Shown here piece by piece: positions 1 to 10,923 of a stretch of DNA of 64,000 nt. The notes under the pieces are model-generated. The model worked only from the letters and a program-made list of their open reading frames with translations, did not search any database and was not told the origin of the DNA. This DNA is from Kiritimatiellia bacterium (lineage in GTDB: Bacteria > Verrucomicrobiota > Kiritimatiellia > PWTM01). Every line of letters begins with the position of its first letter. Within the stretch, counting starts at the first letter, position 1. The stretch lies in NCBI GenBank assembly GCA_026417735.1, contig JAOACR010000020.1:148595-212594 (forward strand). The letters run 5' to 3'. A program made the translations under genes and the position numbers.

Positions 1-1929
1 GCGGTCCAGTATCGCAACCCCTTCACCACTGGACTCGATCGCGTCTACTACGATTCGGTGGTGGTGGACCTCGTGGCACCAACGGTCCAAACGGCGTCCA
101 TCGTGCGCGTGAACACAGAGGACGGTGTGGTGTCCATCCGGCTGCTGGCCACCGACGACGTGGCGGGTGTGCGACAGGCCCTGTGGTCGTTTGACGGCGG
201 CGCACATTGGCAGGCAACGAACTGGCTGCCCGAGCTGCATCTGCCGTTCGTTTCCCCGTTCAGCGGCGTCTTGCTGCGCGTCGTGGACGAGGCGGGCCTG
301 ACCAGCCAAGTTGCCGTCGTGGAGACGCGACGTGATCTTTTCCCTCCCGAGTTCAACTTTTCCATCAACAATGCAGACGCCTACACCCGCTCGCCCACCG
401 TGACACTGCGATTCGCGGTCTGGGACGACCGGCCCCTCAGAGCCTGCCGGATCCGTGTGCGCGAGCAGACCAGCGGCCGGGACTACGGGCCATGGGCGGG
501 CACTGTGACCTCCGTCCCCATCGCGCTGCCTCCCACATCGATCGAGTCGGGCACCGGCACCGTGGCCACGACCCTCGACGGACGCTATCAGTTCGAGGCG
601 ACAGCCACCGATGGCGAGGGCCGCTCCTCGCCGCTGCGGCTCGCCTCGATCACGCTCGACCGTCAGCCCCCCACCGCCTCGCTGTGGCTCTGCGACGAAG
701 GCGGCCGCAACTGGACGACCGGTGCGGTGATTCATGCCCGCCTGGAGGTCGCCGATGCGAATCCGGACCTTCGCATGCGCCAGCGGCTGAACGGCGGGCC
801 CTGGTCCCTCTCCGCACCACTGCCCGCCGGTCTCTCCTCCTGGGTACTGGTGGCCGACAGTGTCCCTCCGCGCCATCACGAGCTCGAGATGGAGATCAGC
901 GACGCAGCCGGCAATTGCGTGACCGCCCGAGCAGCACTGCGGGTGAACCACCGTCCGCTCACGCCGACGGCGCTCTGGCCGCGAGGCGAGATCGGTGACA
1001 CTTCGCCGAAATTGTTCGCCAGCGACTTCAGCGATCCCGACGGCGAGCCCGTCGGCGCCGCAGAGTACCTCGTGCGGGAGGGACGTATCGAGGTGCTCGC
1101 CTCCGGCCCCACGACCCCCGGCACGTTTGCGGTCGCCCGCGGACTTCTGCAGGAAGGTCACGTCTACACCTGGGTGGTCCGCTACATGGACGCTGACGGA
1201 CTTTGGTCGGAGTGGAGCGAACCCACCGTCTTTGAGGTCGCCGCCGACAGCGACCACGACGGCCTGAGCGACCACGTCGAAAAAACTACCGGCACGCATC
1301 CCCTGAATCCTGACACGGACGGCGACGGCATTCCGGACGGTACCGAGGACCGCAACCTGAACGGCGCAGTGGACCCATCGGAAAGTGACCCGCGCAGCGC
1401 GGACACCGACAACGATGCGCTGCCCGACGGCATCGAAGATCGAAACCGCAACGGCGAACGCGATCCCGGCGAAACCGACCCCGCCAATCCGGACACCGAT
1501 CAGGACGGCCTCCGTGACGGCGAGGAGGATACAAACGCGAACGGCCGGTTCGAGCCGGCGCTGGGCGAAACACATCCGAACCTCGCCGACACTGACGGGG
1601 ACAGTCAGAGCGACGGCGATGAGCGATACGCCGGCACAGACCCGAACGATCGCAGCGCGTGCTTCGCCCTGACCCAGCTCACCGTCGTTCCCGATGGTCT
1701 GACTGCACATCTGCGATGGAAAGGACGCGGCCACCGACGGTACTGGATCGAAGCCGCCCGACGACCGGGTGCCTCGTGGAAGCCGCTGCAGAGCGTGGTA
1801 CCGGAAGGAGGAAATCCGCCGTGGTATTTCCTCGATGACATCAGCTTCACGGTCCCGTTGGAGATCTCCGCACGGTTCTTCCGGATTCGTATCGAGCCCC
1901 CCGAAACGGTTCCGCCAGACCCCAGATAG
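1..1929 (+). CDS. Secreted protein with thrombospondin type-3-like Ca-binding repeats (5' partial)
   Basis: The frame is open from the first base, so the N-terminus lies outside the window; 642 residues are visible. The first two thirds look like tandem beta-sandwich (Ig/fibronectin-like) segments, with phrases such as YQFEATATDGEGRSS. From about base 1246 to 1650 there are five Asp-rich repeats (DSDHDGLSD, DTDGDGIPDG, DTDNDALPDG, DTDQDGLRDG, DTDGDSQSD) of the thrombospondin type-3 kind, which bind calcium in known families. A C-terminal beta-rich segment of about 90 residues follows. It is probably exported or surface-attached. No enzyme motif is visible, so the role is unknown. Confidence 0.75.
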   Translation, partial: AVQYRNPFTTGLDRVYYDSVVVDLVAPTVQTASIVRVNTEDGVVSIRLLATDDVAGVRQALWSFDGGAHWQATNWLPELHLPFVSPFSGVLLRVVDEAGLTSQVAVVETRRDLFPPEFNFSINNADAYTRSPTVTLRFAVWDDRPLRACRIRVREQTSGRDYGPWAGTVTSVPIALPPTSIESGTGTVATTLDGRYQFEATATDGEGRSSPLRLASITLDRQPPTASLWLCDEGGRNWTTGAVIHARLEVADANPDLRMRQRLNGGPWSLSAPLPAGLSSWVLVADSVPPRHHELEMEISDAAGNCVTARAALRVNHRPLTPTALWPRGEIGDTSPKLFASDFSDPDGEPVGAAEYLVREGRIEVLASGPTTPGTFAVARGLLQEGHVYTWVVRYMDADGLWSEWSEPTVFEVAADSDHDGLSDHVEKTTGTHPLNPDTDGDGIPDGTEDRNLNGAVDPSESDPRSADTDNDALPDGIEDRNRNGERDPGETDPANPDTDQDGLRDGEEDTNANGRFEPALGETHPNLADTDGDSQSDGDERYAGTDPNDRSACFALTQLTVVPDGLTAHLRWKGRGHRRYWIEAARRPGASWKPLQSVVPEGGNPPWYFLDDISFTVPLEISARFFRIRIEPPETVPPDPR

Positions 1930-2091
1930 TTCCGCCGCGAGGCGCAGAGGAGGAGGCGGCAGCCCTTTTCGCGCGCCGTGCGTGGTCCTGCGCTCAACGC
2001 ATCGGCTCGTTGCCGCCGCCGCGCGCCTCCGCGAAGTCACCGATCGCGGCCACCCGACGGTGCGGTGAAAGCCAAGCGGGGTTGGAGGTTG

Positions 2092-2120
2092 TTGTCGGCG
2101 CCACTCAAAGCGGCCATACT
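2092..2120 (+). promoter_or_regulatory. Candidate promoter of the htrA/ABC run
   Basis: TTGTCG (2092-2097), a 17-nt spacer and CATACT (2115-2120) resemble a sigma70-type promoter. The ATG at 2130 lies only 9 nt past the -10 box, so the transcript would have almost no leader. This also supports 2130 as the start rather than an upstream codon. It is the only likely promoter I see before the long + strand run. Confidence 0.4.
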
Positions 2121-2129
2121 TTCGCGCGC

Positions 2130-3496
2130 ATGTGCCGTTTCGCACAGTCCCCGGCTTCACGAGTTGTCGCCGCCTGGCTCGCCCTCCCCCTCGCGGCCAC
2201 CGCCGTACCGCTGGGATCGGCGCGGCGCACCCCTCTGGTCGAAGCGGTGCAGCGGGCGCTGCCCGCCGTTGTGAACATCGGCACCGAGCAACTGGTGAAG
2301 GTTGTACCCGCCGACCCGCTGCAGCAGTTCCGCAGCGAGATGTTCGACCGTTTTTTCCGCGACCTGTTGGGTCAGCCCCCGATGCCCGGCTATCAGGTGC
2401 GCCATTCGTTGGGCTCAGGCGTCATCATTGACTCCCTCGGCTACATCCTCACGAACTTTCATGTAATTGAGCGCGCAACTGCGATTCGTGTCACACTCGT
2501 GGACGGCCGCCCCTATACCGCGCAACTGATCGCGGGCGACGAGCTGAATGACCTGGCGCTGCTCCGGATCGAACCCGACCGACCGCTGGCAGAAATCGCC
2601 TTCGGCCGAGAGGACGACTTGATGCTCGGAGAACCGGTCGTCGCGCTGGGCAACCCCTATGGGCTGGCGCACACGGTCACCGCCGGCGTGCTCTCCGCTA
2701 AAAACCGCGAGGCGCGGCACGGCGATCGCGTGATCTTCCGCGACATTCTCCAGACGGACGCCGCGGTGAACCCCGGCAGTTCGGGCGGACCGTTGATCAA
2801 TGCGGATGGCGAAATGATCGGCATCAACGTCGCGATCCTGCCCGAGGGTCAAAACATCGGCTTCGCGGTGCCCGTCGGGCGCGTCCGGGCACTGCTGACC
2901 GAGTGGCTTTCCCCCCGCAATCTGAAACGCATCTGGCTTGGTGTCGACATGGTCGAACGACAGGGGCGCATCGAAATCACCAGCGTGGAGGCAGGCGGAC
3001 CGGCCGGCGGAGCGGGTCTTCGTGCCGGCGACCATTTGACTGCGATCGACGGCCGCGCCGTCACTTCGCTGCTCGACGTGTATCGCCGACTGCTTCGCGT
3101 GCAGCCGGGTGACCGCCTCACCCTCACCACCGAGCGGGCGGGACGCCCGGTGATCGCGGAGGTCGTCGCCGCCCCCGTGCCCCGCCCCGACGGCCGCGCG
3201 CTCGCGATGCGGCGGCTCGGTCTCGACCTCGCGGAGCCATCGCCGGACGACCCGATCCGGGGAGGGCTGGTGATCGTTGCGGTGCGACCAGGCAGCGCCG
3301 CGGCTCGCGCGGGCCTGCACGAAGGCGTCCGCCTGCTCCGGATCGCCGGCCGCGCCATCACCACGCTCGACGACGTGGGTGCGGTGTTGGAGGCCGCGCC
3401 GGCCGGCGCAACGGTCTGGCTGGCGGTGGCGGTCTTTGACCGCGGCGAAGGGTTCCTGCTGGCCCGCACGCAATCGGTGCCACTGACGCTCGACTG

Positions 3497-3497
<1 letters not shown>
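2130..3497 (+). CDS. HtrA/DegP-type periplasmic serine protease with two PDZ domains
   Basis: A 455-residue trypsin-like protease of the HtrA/Deg family, which degrades or refolds damaged envelope proteins. The ATG at 2130 is chosen because it opens a signal peptide (hydrophobic VVAAWLALPLAATA) and follows a promoter-like sequence; the frame extends upstream to 2010. The triad is visible: His111 in TNFHVIE, Asp141 in ELNDLALL and Ser218 in NPGSSGGPL. Two PDZ domains follow, roughly residues 255-345 and 355-450. The stop overlaps the ATG of the ABC ATPase gene (TGATG), so it heads the envelope operon. Confidence 0.9.
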
Positions 3498-4464
<967 letters not shown>

Positions 4465-4468
<4 letters not shown>

Positions 4469-5208
4469 CGGGCTTTCTGACGCTGCTGCGCCGCGAACTG
4501 CGCGCGTACCTGTGTTCGCCCGGCGCCTACATTGTGGCGGCGCTTTTTCTGTTGGTGGCGGGAGCCGGTTTCTGGACCGCGGTCGCCTCCATTGCGGCGG
4601 AGCCGGACGGCGCCGTCGGCCTGATCGAAGTCTCAACCTGGATGTTCTTGCTGACGATCGCCGCCGCGGCGCCGTTGCTCTCGATGCGGCTGTTTGCGGA
4701 AGAATACCGGACGGGCACTTACGAGACGCTGATGACTGCGCCAGTGCGCCCCGCCGCTGTGGTGCTCGCCAAATATGCCGGCGCGCTGCTCTGGTATCTC
4801 GCCATGCTCCTGCCGACGCTCGCCTGGGGGCCGATGCTGGCCACCGCGGCCGCGGTGCCACCCGCGCCGGACCCGGCGGCGGTCGCAGGCGCCTATCTCG
4901 GCGCACTGCTGATCGGCGCCTGGTGCCTGGCGCTGGGTCTGTTCGCGTCGGCGCTCATGCGTTCTCAGGTCGCGGCGGGAGTGCTGGCGGTCGCGCTGAT
5001 TCTGGGCTGGCTGTTCGCGGGATGGGTGCCGTTTCTCTGGCCGATCCCGGCGGGCGATCGCCTGGGCGCCTGGATCTCGCCGGTCGTTCACATCGCCGAC
5101 TGGTCGCGCGGCATTCTGGACACCCGGCCGCTGGTGGCCTACCTCGTCAACATCGCCTGGGTTCTGTTCGCGACCGATCGTGTGCTGGAGTGGCGGCGAT
5201 GGCGCTAA
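4465..5208 (+). CDS. ABC-2 type permease (GldF-like)
   Basis: A 247-residue integral membrane protein with about six hydrophobic segments, for example AYIVAALFLLVAGAGF near the N-terminus. The ATG at 4465 is chosen because it overlaps the ATPase stop; an in-frame ATG at 4375 would overlap the ATPase gene by 90 bases. The motif EEYRTGTYETLMTAPV is characteristic of GldF/NosY-type ABC-2 permeases. It pairs with the ATPase upstream and the GldG-like protein downstream. The exported substrate is not evident. Confidence 0.85.
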
Positions 5209-6692
5209 GAGCGGCGGCGGAGCGTCAGCGAGAGATGCGGCGACGCATCTGGCGGATGCGGCGGATCAAGTTCGGCGCCGTTGCATCCCTGACGACCTCT
5301 CTGGCGCTGTCGCTTGTGGCGGCGGGGTTTGCACACGCGCTCGCGATGCGTCGCTTCGTTCGCGCGGATCTCAGCCGCGGCCGCGTGAACGCGCTGACCG
5401 ATGTCTCTCGCCATCTCGTCGCTTCCTTGACCAACACCGTGGACATCACCGTGCTGCTGCGCGGTGGCCGCGAGCTCGCCGACGTGACGCGTCTGCTGGC
5501 GGAGTACCAGGCCGCCTCGCGCGCGATTCGCGTACGACGCCTTGACCCTGACCGCGACATCGCTGCGGTGAACGAGCTGGCCCGCCGGCTGCCGATCGCA
5601 CCGGCCGGCTGTATCGTCGTGCAGGCCGGCGACCGCGTGCGGATCATCGAACCGGACGCCCTCTACGAGCTGGAACGGCGGCCGTCGCGCGCGGGCATCG
5701 AAACGGTGCCGCGCGCATTCCGCGGCGAGCCGGCGATCAGCTCCGCAATCCACGAGGTCACCCGCACCCGGCCGCCGGTCGTCTACGCCCTGGCAGGCCA
5801 CGGCGAACGGGCGGTGGACGACCTTGAACGCTTTCGCGGGCTCGCCTCCGCCGCCCGGCGCCTGCAACAGGACGGCATTGAGGTGCGCCCACTGCTGCTC
5901 TCCGAAGACAGCGGTGTGCCCGCCGACGCCGGCGCCCTTTGGATCGCCGGTCCCCGTTCGCGCCTCCCGCAGCCGGTGCTGGACGCGCTCAACGGATGGC
6001 TGGAACGCGGCGGCCGCGCTCTGATTCTGCTGGACAGCGGCGTGCAAACCGGCCTGGAAGGATGGCTGCGCCGATGGGGCCTTGAGATCGGCGACGACCG
6101 CGTGGTGGATGAAACTCGCACGCTCGGCGGCGGACTGCTGGTCAGCCGGTTTGTCCGCCACGGGGCCACCGCCCGTCTGCGCGACCTGGCCTGTGTGTTC
6201 TATCAGCCCCGCTCCGTCGAGCCCGCGGCGGACACCGCCACGCCCGCCGGCGGCGCCGACCGCCCCCGCGCGGTCCGCTTGGCGCTCACCAGCGACCGCG
6301 GCTGGGCGGAGCGCGACTATCTCACGCCGCCCTGGTCGTTCGACGAGATGCGCGACCGGGCTGGCCCGGTCGCAGTGGCTGCCGCCGTGGAGCGCGGCGC
6401 ACCCGGCGCGCTCGCGGCCGGCATCCGGCCCGCCCGACTGGTCGTCGTGGGTGACTCCGGCTTCGTTGCGAACGGGGCGATCGTCAGCGGGAACGGCGAT
6501 TTCCTTCTCGGCGCGATGAACTGGCTGCTCGATCGCCGCGAGCGCCTCGACATCCCCGCGCGCCCCATCGACCCGCCCCGTCTCGCCATCACCCGCGCCG
6601 GTCTGCGATGGCTCGGCGCCGGCGTGATGCTGGTGGTGCCCGGCTCGGTGATGCTCGTCGGCCTCGCCGTCGCATGGAGACGCCGTTCATGA
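5199..6692 (+). CDS. GldG-like ABC-associated auxiliary protein
   Basis: A 497-residue protein with an N-terminal membrane segment after a basic stretch, a large extracytoplasmic domain and a C-terminal membrane helix near residues 470-490. The start at 5199 overlaps the permease stop. The organisation matches the GldG/uncharacterised ABC-type transport family, always found beside GldA and GldF. Motifs such as DLSRGRVNALTD near the N-terminus and IAGPRSRLPQPVLDALNGWL are typical. In Bacteroidetes such proteins serve gliding and secretion, but here no gliding motor genes are visible. Confidence 0.8.
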   Translation: MALRAAAERQREMRRRIWRMRRIKFGAVASLTTSLALSLVAAGFAHALAMRRFVRADLSRGRVNALTDVSRHLVASLTNTVDITVLLRGGRELADVTRLLAEYQAASRAIRVRRLDPDRDIAAVNELARRLPIAPAGCIVVQAGDRVRIIEPDALYELERRPSRAGIETVPRAFRGEPAISSAIHEVTRTRPPVVYALAGHGERAVDDLERFRGLASAARRLQQDGIEVRPLLLSEDSGVPADAGALWIAGPRSRLPQPVLDALNGWLERGGRALILLDSGVQTGLEGWLRRWGLEIGDDRVVDETRTLGGGLLVSRFVRHGATARLRDLACVFYQPRSVEPAADTATPAGGADRPRAVRLALTSDRGWAERDYLTPPWSFDEMRDRAGPVAVAAAVERGAPGALAAGIRPARLVVVGDSGFVANGAIVSGNGDFLLGAMNWLLDRRERLDIPARPIDPPRLAITRAGLRWLGAGVMLVVPGSVMLVGLAVAWRRRS

Positions 6693-8482
6693 GCCGTCCG
6701 GGTGCGATCGCAAACCCCGTGCTGGCCGGGCTGGCGCTGATCCTTGGCGCGCTGTGGTGGTGGAGTGTTCGCTCCGACCGCATCGCCGTTCGCGACTCCA
6801 CCGAGCGGCTGCGCATGGCACGGTTCAACCCGGACGAAATCCGAGAGGTGGTCCTCGAGCGGCCGTCCGTCCGCACCCGCGTTGCTCGCGACGGGACGAT
6901 CTGGCGGTTGCTCGAACCCGTCGAGGCGCCCGCGGACGCGGTCGAGGTCGGCCGGTTGCTGGAGACGCTCGCGGACGTGGTCAGCGGCACGCCCATTCCC
7001 GCGGAGGAGCTGCGCGAAGCCCCTCCCGTCGAGATGGGTTTTGACCCGCCCGCCGCCCGTATCGCCCTCGTCCGCCCGGGAGGCGATCTGACCTTTGAGT
7101 GCGGACAGGCGCTACCCGGCGGCCGCCTGTATGTGCGCCTTTCACCGCCCAACGTATTCTTCGCCGTCAACACAAACGTGCTCGCCGCGATTCCGCCGTC
7201 GGCCGATGCGCTGCGCGACCGCACGCTCTTCCCCGGCGTATCCGACATCCGCCAGATCCGTCTGCGGCGTCCCGGCGGCCGCATCCACCTCAGCAGAGCC
7301 GACGATGGCCAGTGGCGAATCATGGAGCCGATTCAAGCCCGCGCCGACCGGCAGGCCGCGCAGCGGCTGGTGGAGGCGTTGCTCACCGCTCGCGTACGTG
7401 AGTTCGTGCGGGACGAAGTTGCGCTCGGCGACCCGTACGGGCTGGACGAATCGGCCATCGAGGTGCTCGTGGATGCCGGCCCCGGCGTGGAGAGCCGCTC
7501 GCTGCGCATCGGTCGGCGCTCCGACACCGATCCCGCCGGCGTCTACGCCCAGCGCGGCGGCTCCCGCGCGGTCGTCACTGTATCCGCGGAAATCGCCTGG
7601 ATGTGCGCCGCATCGCTGGACGACCTCCGCGACCGCCGACTGGTGCCGATCGCGCCGGAAGACATCGCAGGCTGGTCCCTGGAACGCGGTAACCGCCGGC
7701 TCCACCTCGTGACCACTAACGGCGGATGGACGATCCTTGAGCCGACACCCGCGCCGGCCGACGACGCGCGCGTCCGCGCGTTCATCCGCGAATGGCTCGG
7801 CACCCGCATCGAAAGCTTTCCCTCCAACCCGGCGCTCCCCGCACCCGCCGTCCGGCTGTGCTGGTACCGCACCGCCGCCGGGGAGTCCGCAGCGGTCACC
7901 GGCATGCCCGCCGCTGTCACGCTGCTGGTCGCGGAAACACCCCTCGAGTGGACGCCCGTTGCCGTCATTGAGGGCGGCTCGACCAACATCGTGATGATCC
8001 GCACCAAACCCCCCGGCGCGCTCGCGCCCGATCCGCTCCGTTTCCGCACCCGCGTTCTGCTCTCTCTACCGCGCGAACGGATCGCCGGTTTCGTGCTCCG
8101 CCGCGGCAACGTGGAGCAGCGCGTGACGATCTCGACCAACGGCGTGCTCACCGAGCGCGGAGATCCGGTGCCGGTGGCGACCGTGCTGCCCAAACTGCGC
8201 GCTCTGGACCTCCTGCAGGCCGTGAACCTTGTCACTGATTCACCCGCAGAACTGATCAGCTACGGACTCGATCCACCCGCCGCGTCGCTGACGGTACTCG
8301 ATCGCGCCGACTCGGGCGGATCGGTCACCCTGCTATTCGGACGCAGCGGCCCCGAAGGCACGTTCGTCCGAATACAGGGCCGCGACCTCGTGGCGCTTTT
8401 GGACCCGGCGACGGCGGGGGCTCTGCAGGCGGATCTGGTTCCGACGCCCACGCCTCCGCCCGGAGCCGCCCCTGGCCCGTGA
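6689..8482 (+). CDS. DUF4340 domain protein
   Basis: A 597-residue protein with one N-terminal membrane anchor (NPVLAGLALILGALWWW) and several repeated beta-rich DUF4340 units, marked by recurring phrases such as WRLLEPVEAPADAVEVGRLL, WRIMEPIQARADRQAAQRLV and WTILEPTPAPADDARVRAFI. The ATG at 6689 overlaps the preceding stop (ATGA); an in-frame ATG at 6674 is an alternative. DUF4340 proteins typically accompany GldA/F/G-type ABC exporters; their function is unknown. The stop overlaps the GTG of the next gene. Confidence 0.8.
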   Translation: MSRPGAIANPVLAGLALILGALWWWSVRSDRIAVRDSTERLRMARFNPDEIREVVLERPSVRTRVARDGTIWRLLEPVEAPADAVEVGRLLETLADVVSGTPIPAEELREAPPVEMGFDPPAARIALVRPGGDLTFECGQALPGGRLYVRLSPPNVFFAVNTNVLAAIPPSADALRDRTLFPGVSDIRQIRLRRPGGRIHLSRADDGQWRIMEPIQARADRQAAQRLVEALLTARVREFVRDEVALGDPYGLDESAIEVLVDAGPGVESRSLRIGRRSDTDPAGVYAQRGGSRAVVTVSAEIAWMCAASLDDLRDRRLVPIAPEDIAGWSLERGNRRLHLVTTNGGWTILEPTPAPADDARVRAFIREWLGTRIESFPSNPALPAPAVRLCWYRTAAGESAAVTGMPAAVTLLVAETPLEWTPVAVIEGGSTNIVMIRTKPPGALAPDPLRFRTRVLLSLPRERIAGFVLRRGNVEQRVTISTNGVLTERGDPVPVATVLPKLRALDLLQAVNLVTDSPAELISYGLDPPAASLTVLDRADSGGSVTLLFGRSGPEGTFVRIQGRDLVALLDPATAGALQADLVPTPTPPPGAAPGP

Positions 8483-10857
8483 ATTCGCCGGCGAAACTCC
8501 GGTTCAAACGCCGACCCCACGCCGGAACGGCGGTCGCGCTGGCGCTCGCGGTATTGATGCTGTGCTTTGACCGCTTCGGCCTCCCTGGCAGCTGGTTGAC
8601 TCCGCTCTGGCGCGGCGAGCGCAGCCCGCTCCAGCTGCGCGTTCGCCGGCTCAGGCTCGGGCCGTTCTCCGGCCTGCGCGCTGCGGGGGTGTCGGCGCAC
8701 CTCTCCCTGCCGGCCGGCAAGATCCGGGTGCAGGCCGAAGAGTTTCGCCTTCGCCCTCGCTGGGCGGACTGGCTCCGGGGCCGCACCGGTGCGATCGAGG
8801 GTGGACTCCTCCGCGGCCAGGTCGTTTGGGAGCCGCCCAACCCCGAGCTGCTTCCCGTCCGCCTGGACGAGCTCCAGCTGCGCCTCACACGCCCGCACGA
8901 CCAGCCGCTCCACATGGAGGCCTCCGCACGATGGAATCAGACACTGGTCCGCTTTGATGCGGTCGTCACTGGCGCCCTCCCCACGAGGCTTCACACCGCA
9001 TCCGCAGCCCAGCACCCCGCGCCCGCCGCCGGCTCTCCGGACCACCGCCGCTGGATGAACCCGCCGATTCCGCAGGGCTCCGGTGTGCTGGTGCTGTCCG
9101 CCATCGCGTCCGCCACCGCATTGACGGATGCGAGGCTCGAATTTCGCGGCGAGGGTACCGATCTGCACTGGGCAGGACGAGGCTGGCAACATTGGCGAAT
9201 CAACGGTCGTTTCGATGCGGAAGGCCTGTGCCTTGCGGATTTCCACCTCTCCGCCGACGGCGATGAGCTGCACATCCGCGGCCGCTGGCCCGGCCAGCGC
9301 CGCCCACCCGAGTTCGCGGTCACCGCGCAGATGTCACCGGCCGCGATCCGCGCGGCGCCGTGGCCGGAGGCGTGGACCGCGATTCTCCGGCGCTGGAATG
9401 TCGAAGCGCTCGAGCCCATCCACGCCAGCGTCACGGTCGGTCCGCGACCGGACGGGTCGGTCGGTCTCCACACTGTTCACATCGAACGCGGGACGTTCTC
9501 CGTTCTCGGCATACCGGTGCGCCAGGTCCGCGCCGACCTGTGCACGGACAATACGATCTGGCGGCTGCGTCGGTTGCTCGCGGTAGTCGGCGAACATGGC
9601 GACGGCGGGCCGCTGGCTCTCGAGGCCGAGTACGAGCCGGCCACCCGCCGCTACTGCGTCCGCGCAGACGCCGCCTTCGACCCTTCGGTGATCCTGCCGG
9701 TCCTGCCCGCGGACCTCGCCATCCAGGTGGGCGCTTACCGATCGCTCGGTCCTCCTCCACGCCTGAGGATTGAAGCACGCGGGCAACTCGATGAGCCACC
9801 CTCAACGGAACTTTCAGGGGAGATTTGCGCAGAAGAGTTTAGCTGGAACGGCGCATATCTATCCCGCGCCGCCGCGCAGCTTCAGCTGCAGGCGGGCGTG
9901 CTGCGGCTTGAGGACGTGATCCTGTCGCGTCCAGATGGACACCTCGTCGGGCGGATCGAGCAGGACCTGCAGCGCCGTCGCGTGCGCGTCGCCGCCCGGG
10001 GAGTGTTTCCGATTCCAGTGCTCGCGCGGCTCGGAGGTCCGCGGCCTCACCTGTTCGCCTCCCAGTTTCGTTTCGGCGGCACCGCGAGAGTCGCCGCGCT
10101 CGGCCAGGTGGACTACGGCCAGCAGGACGACAACTGGGGGGAACTCCATATCGAAGCGGACCACATCGGCTACGGCTGGCTGGACCTCGATCAGGTGGTT
10201 CTCGACGCCGAATTGGCCGGGCGTGATGTTCAGATTCCGCGGCTGTCGGCCAAAACCGTTGGCGGTGTGCTTCGCGGCAGTGCGCATCTGCGGCTGCCGG
10301 ACGCCGCCGACATCCCCGCGGCGTACGCGCTCGAGATGGCAGGGACGGACCTCGACTTCGCCGAACTGCTCCGCGCGCTCACCGACCGCAACGCGCAAAC
10401 GCAGCGCGGTCGTCTGTCTGCTTCGCTGAGCCTGGCCGGCCGTATCGGCCGTGGGCAGGGCCGAACCGCGACCGGCCAGGGTCACATCCGCATCCGCCGA
10501 GGCCAGCTGCTCGATATTCCTGTCTTCGGCGGCCTCTCGCAGTACCTGTCCTCCCTCGTGCCGGGTCTGGGTTTCGTTTCGCAGGGCGATTTCCGCGCGA
10601 GTTTCCAGATCCGCGACGGCTACGTCGAGACCGAACGTGCGGAACTGCGAGGCGAGATCCTGTCGCTCGACGGTGTTGGCCGCTACTATTTTGACCGACG
10701 GCTGCAGTTCCGGGTCGAAGCACGGCTGCTGCGCGGCGGCGCGGTTGCGGATCTGGTGCGCATGCTCACCTCGCCCGTCACCCGACTGCTTGAGTTCGAC
10801 CTCCGCGGCACTCTCGACCAACCCGAGTGGGCACCGCGCAATCTGCCCGGTCTCTGA
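8479..10857 (+). CDS. AsmA/TamB-like large periplasmic protein
   Basis: A 792-residue protein with an N-terminal anchor (residues about 15-32) and a long beta-rich region ending in an AsmA-like C-terminal segment (SASLSLAGRIGRGQG, then the GxGHIRIRRGQLLDIPVFGGL region and LRGTLDQPEW). AsmA-like proteins are thought to form grooves that move phospholipid between the inner and outer membranes. The GTG start at 8479 overlaps the DUF4340 stop (GTGA), so translation is probably coupled. Finding such a protein inside a Gld-type ABC run is unusual. Confidence 0.7.
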   Translation: MNSPAKLRFKRRPHAGTAVALALAVLMLCFDRFGLPGSWLTPLWRGERSPLQLRVRRLRLGPFSGLRAAGVSAHLSLPAGKIRVQAEEFRLRPRWADWLRGRTGAIEGGLLRGQVVWEPPNPELLPVRLDELQLRLTRPHDQPLHMEASARWNQTLVRFDAVVTGALPTRLHTASAAQHPAPAAGSPDHRRWMNPPIPQGSGVLVLSAIASATALTDARLEFRGEGTDLHWAGRGWQHWRINGRFDAEGLCLADFHLSADGDELHIRGRWPGQRRPPEFAVTAQMSPAAIRAAPWPEAWTAILRRWNVEALEPIHASVTVGPRPDGSVGLHTVHIERGTFSVLGIPVRQVRADLCTDNTIWRLRRLLAVVGEHGDGGPLALEAEYEPATRRYCVRADAAFDPSVILPVLPADLAIQVGAYRSLGPPPRLRIEARGQLDEPPSTELSGEICAEEFSWNGAYLSRAAAQLQLQAGVLRLEDVILSRPDGHLVGRIEQDLQRRRVRVAARGVFPIPVLARLGGPRPHLFASQFRFGGTARVAALGQVDYGQQDDNWGELHIEADHIGYGWLDLDQVVLDAELAGRDVQIPRLSAKTVGGVLRGSAHLRLPDAADIPAAYALEMAGTDLDFAELLRALTDRNAQTQRGRLSASLSLAGRIGRGQGRTATGQGHIRIRRGQLLDIPVFGGLSQYLSSLVPGLGFVSQGDFRASFQIRDGYVETERAELRGEILSLDGVGRYYFDRRLQFRVEARLLRGGAVADLVRMLTSPVTRLLEFDLRGTLDQPEWAPRNLPGL

Positions 10858-10923
10858 AAACGCGCAGCGGTTCGCCTTGCGTGCGCGTGCAGGGAGTCGC
10901 ATTTTGGAGCGGAGAAGCATCGC

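Noticed and set aside
1930..2091. Terminator after the first gene
   Set aside because: GC-rich hairpins exist near 1940-1975 with a short TTTT, but no clear stem with an adjacent T-run could be fitted.
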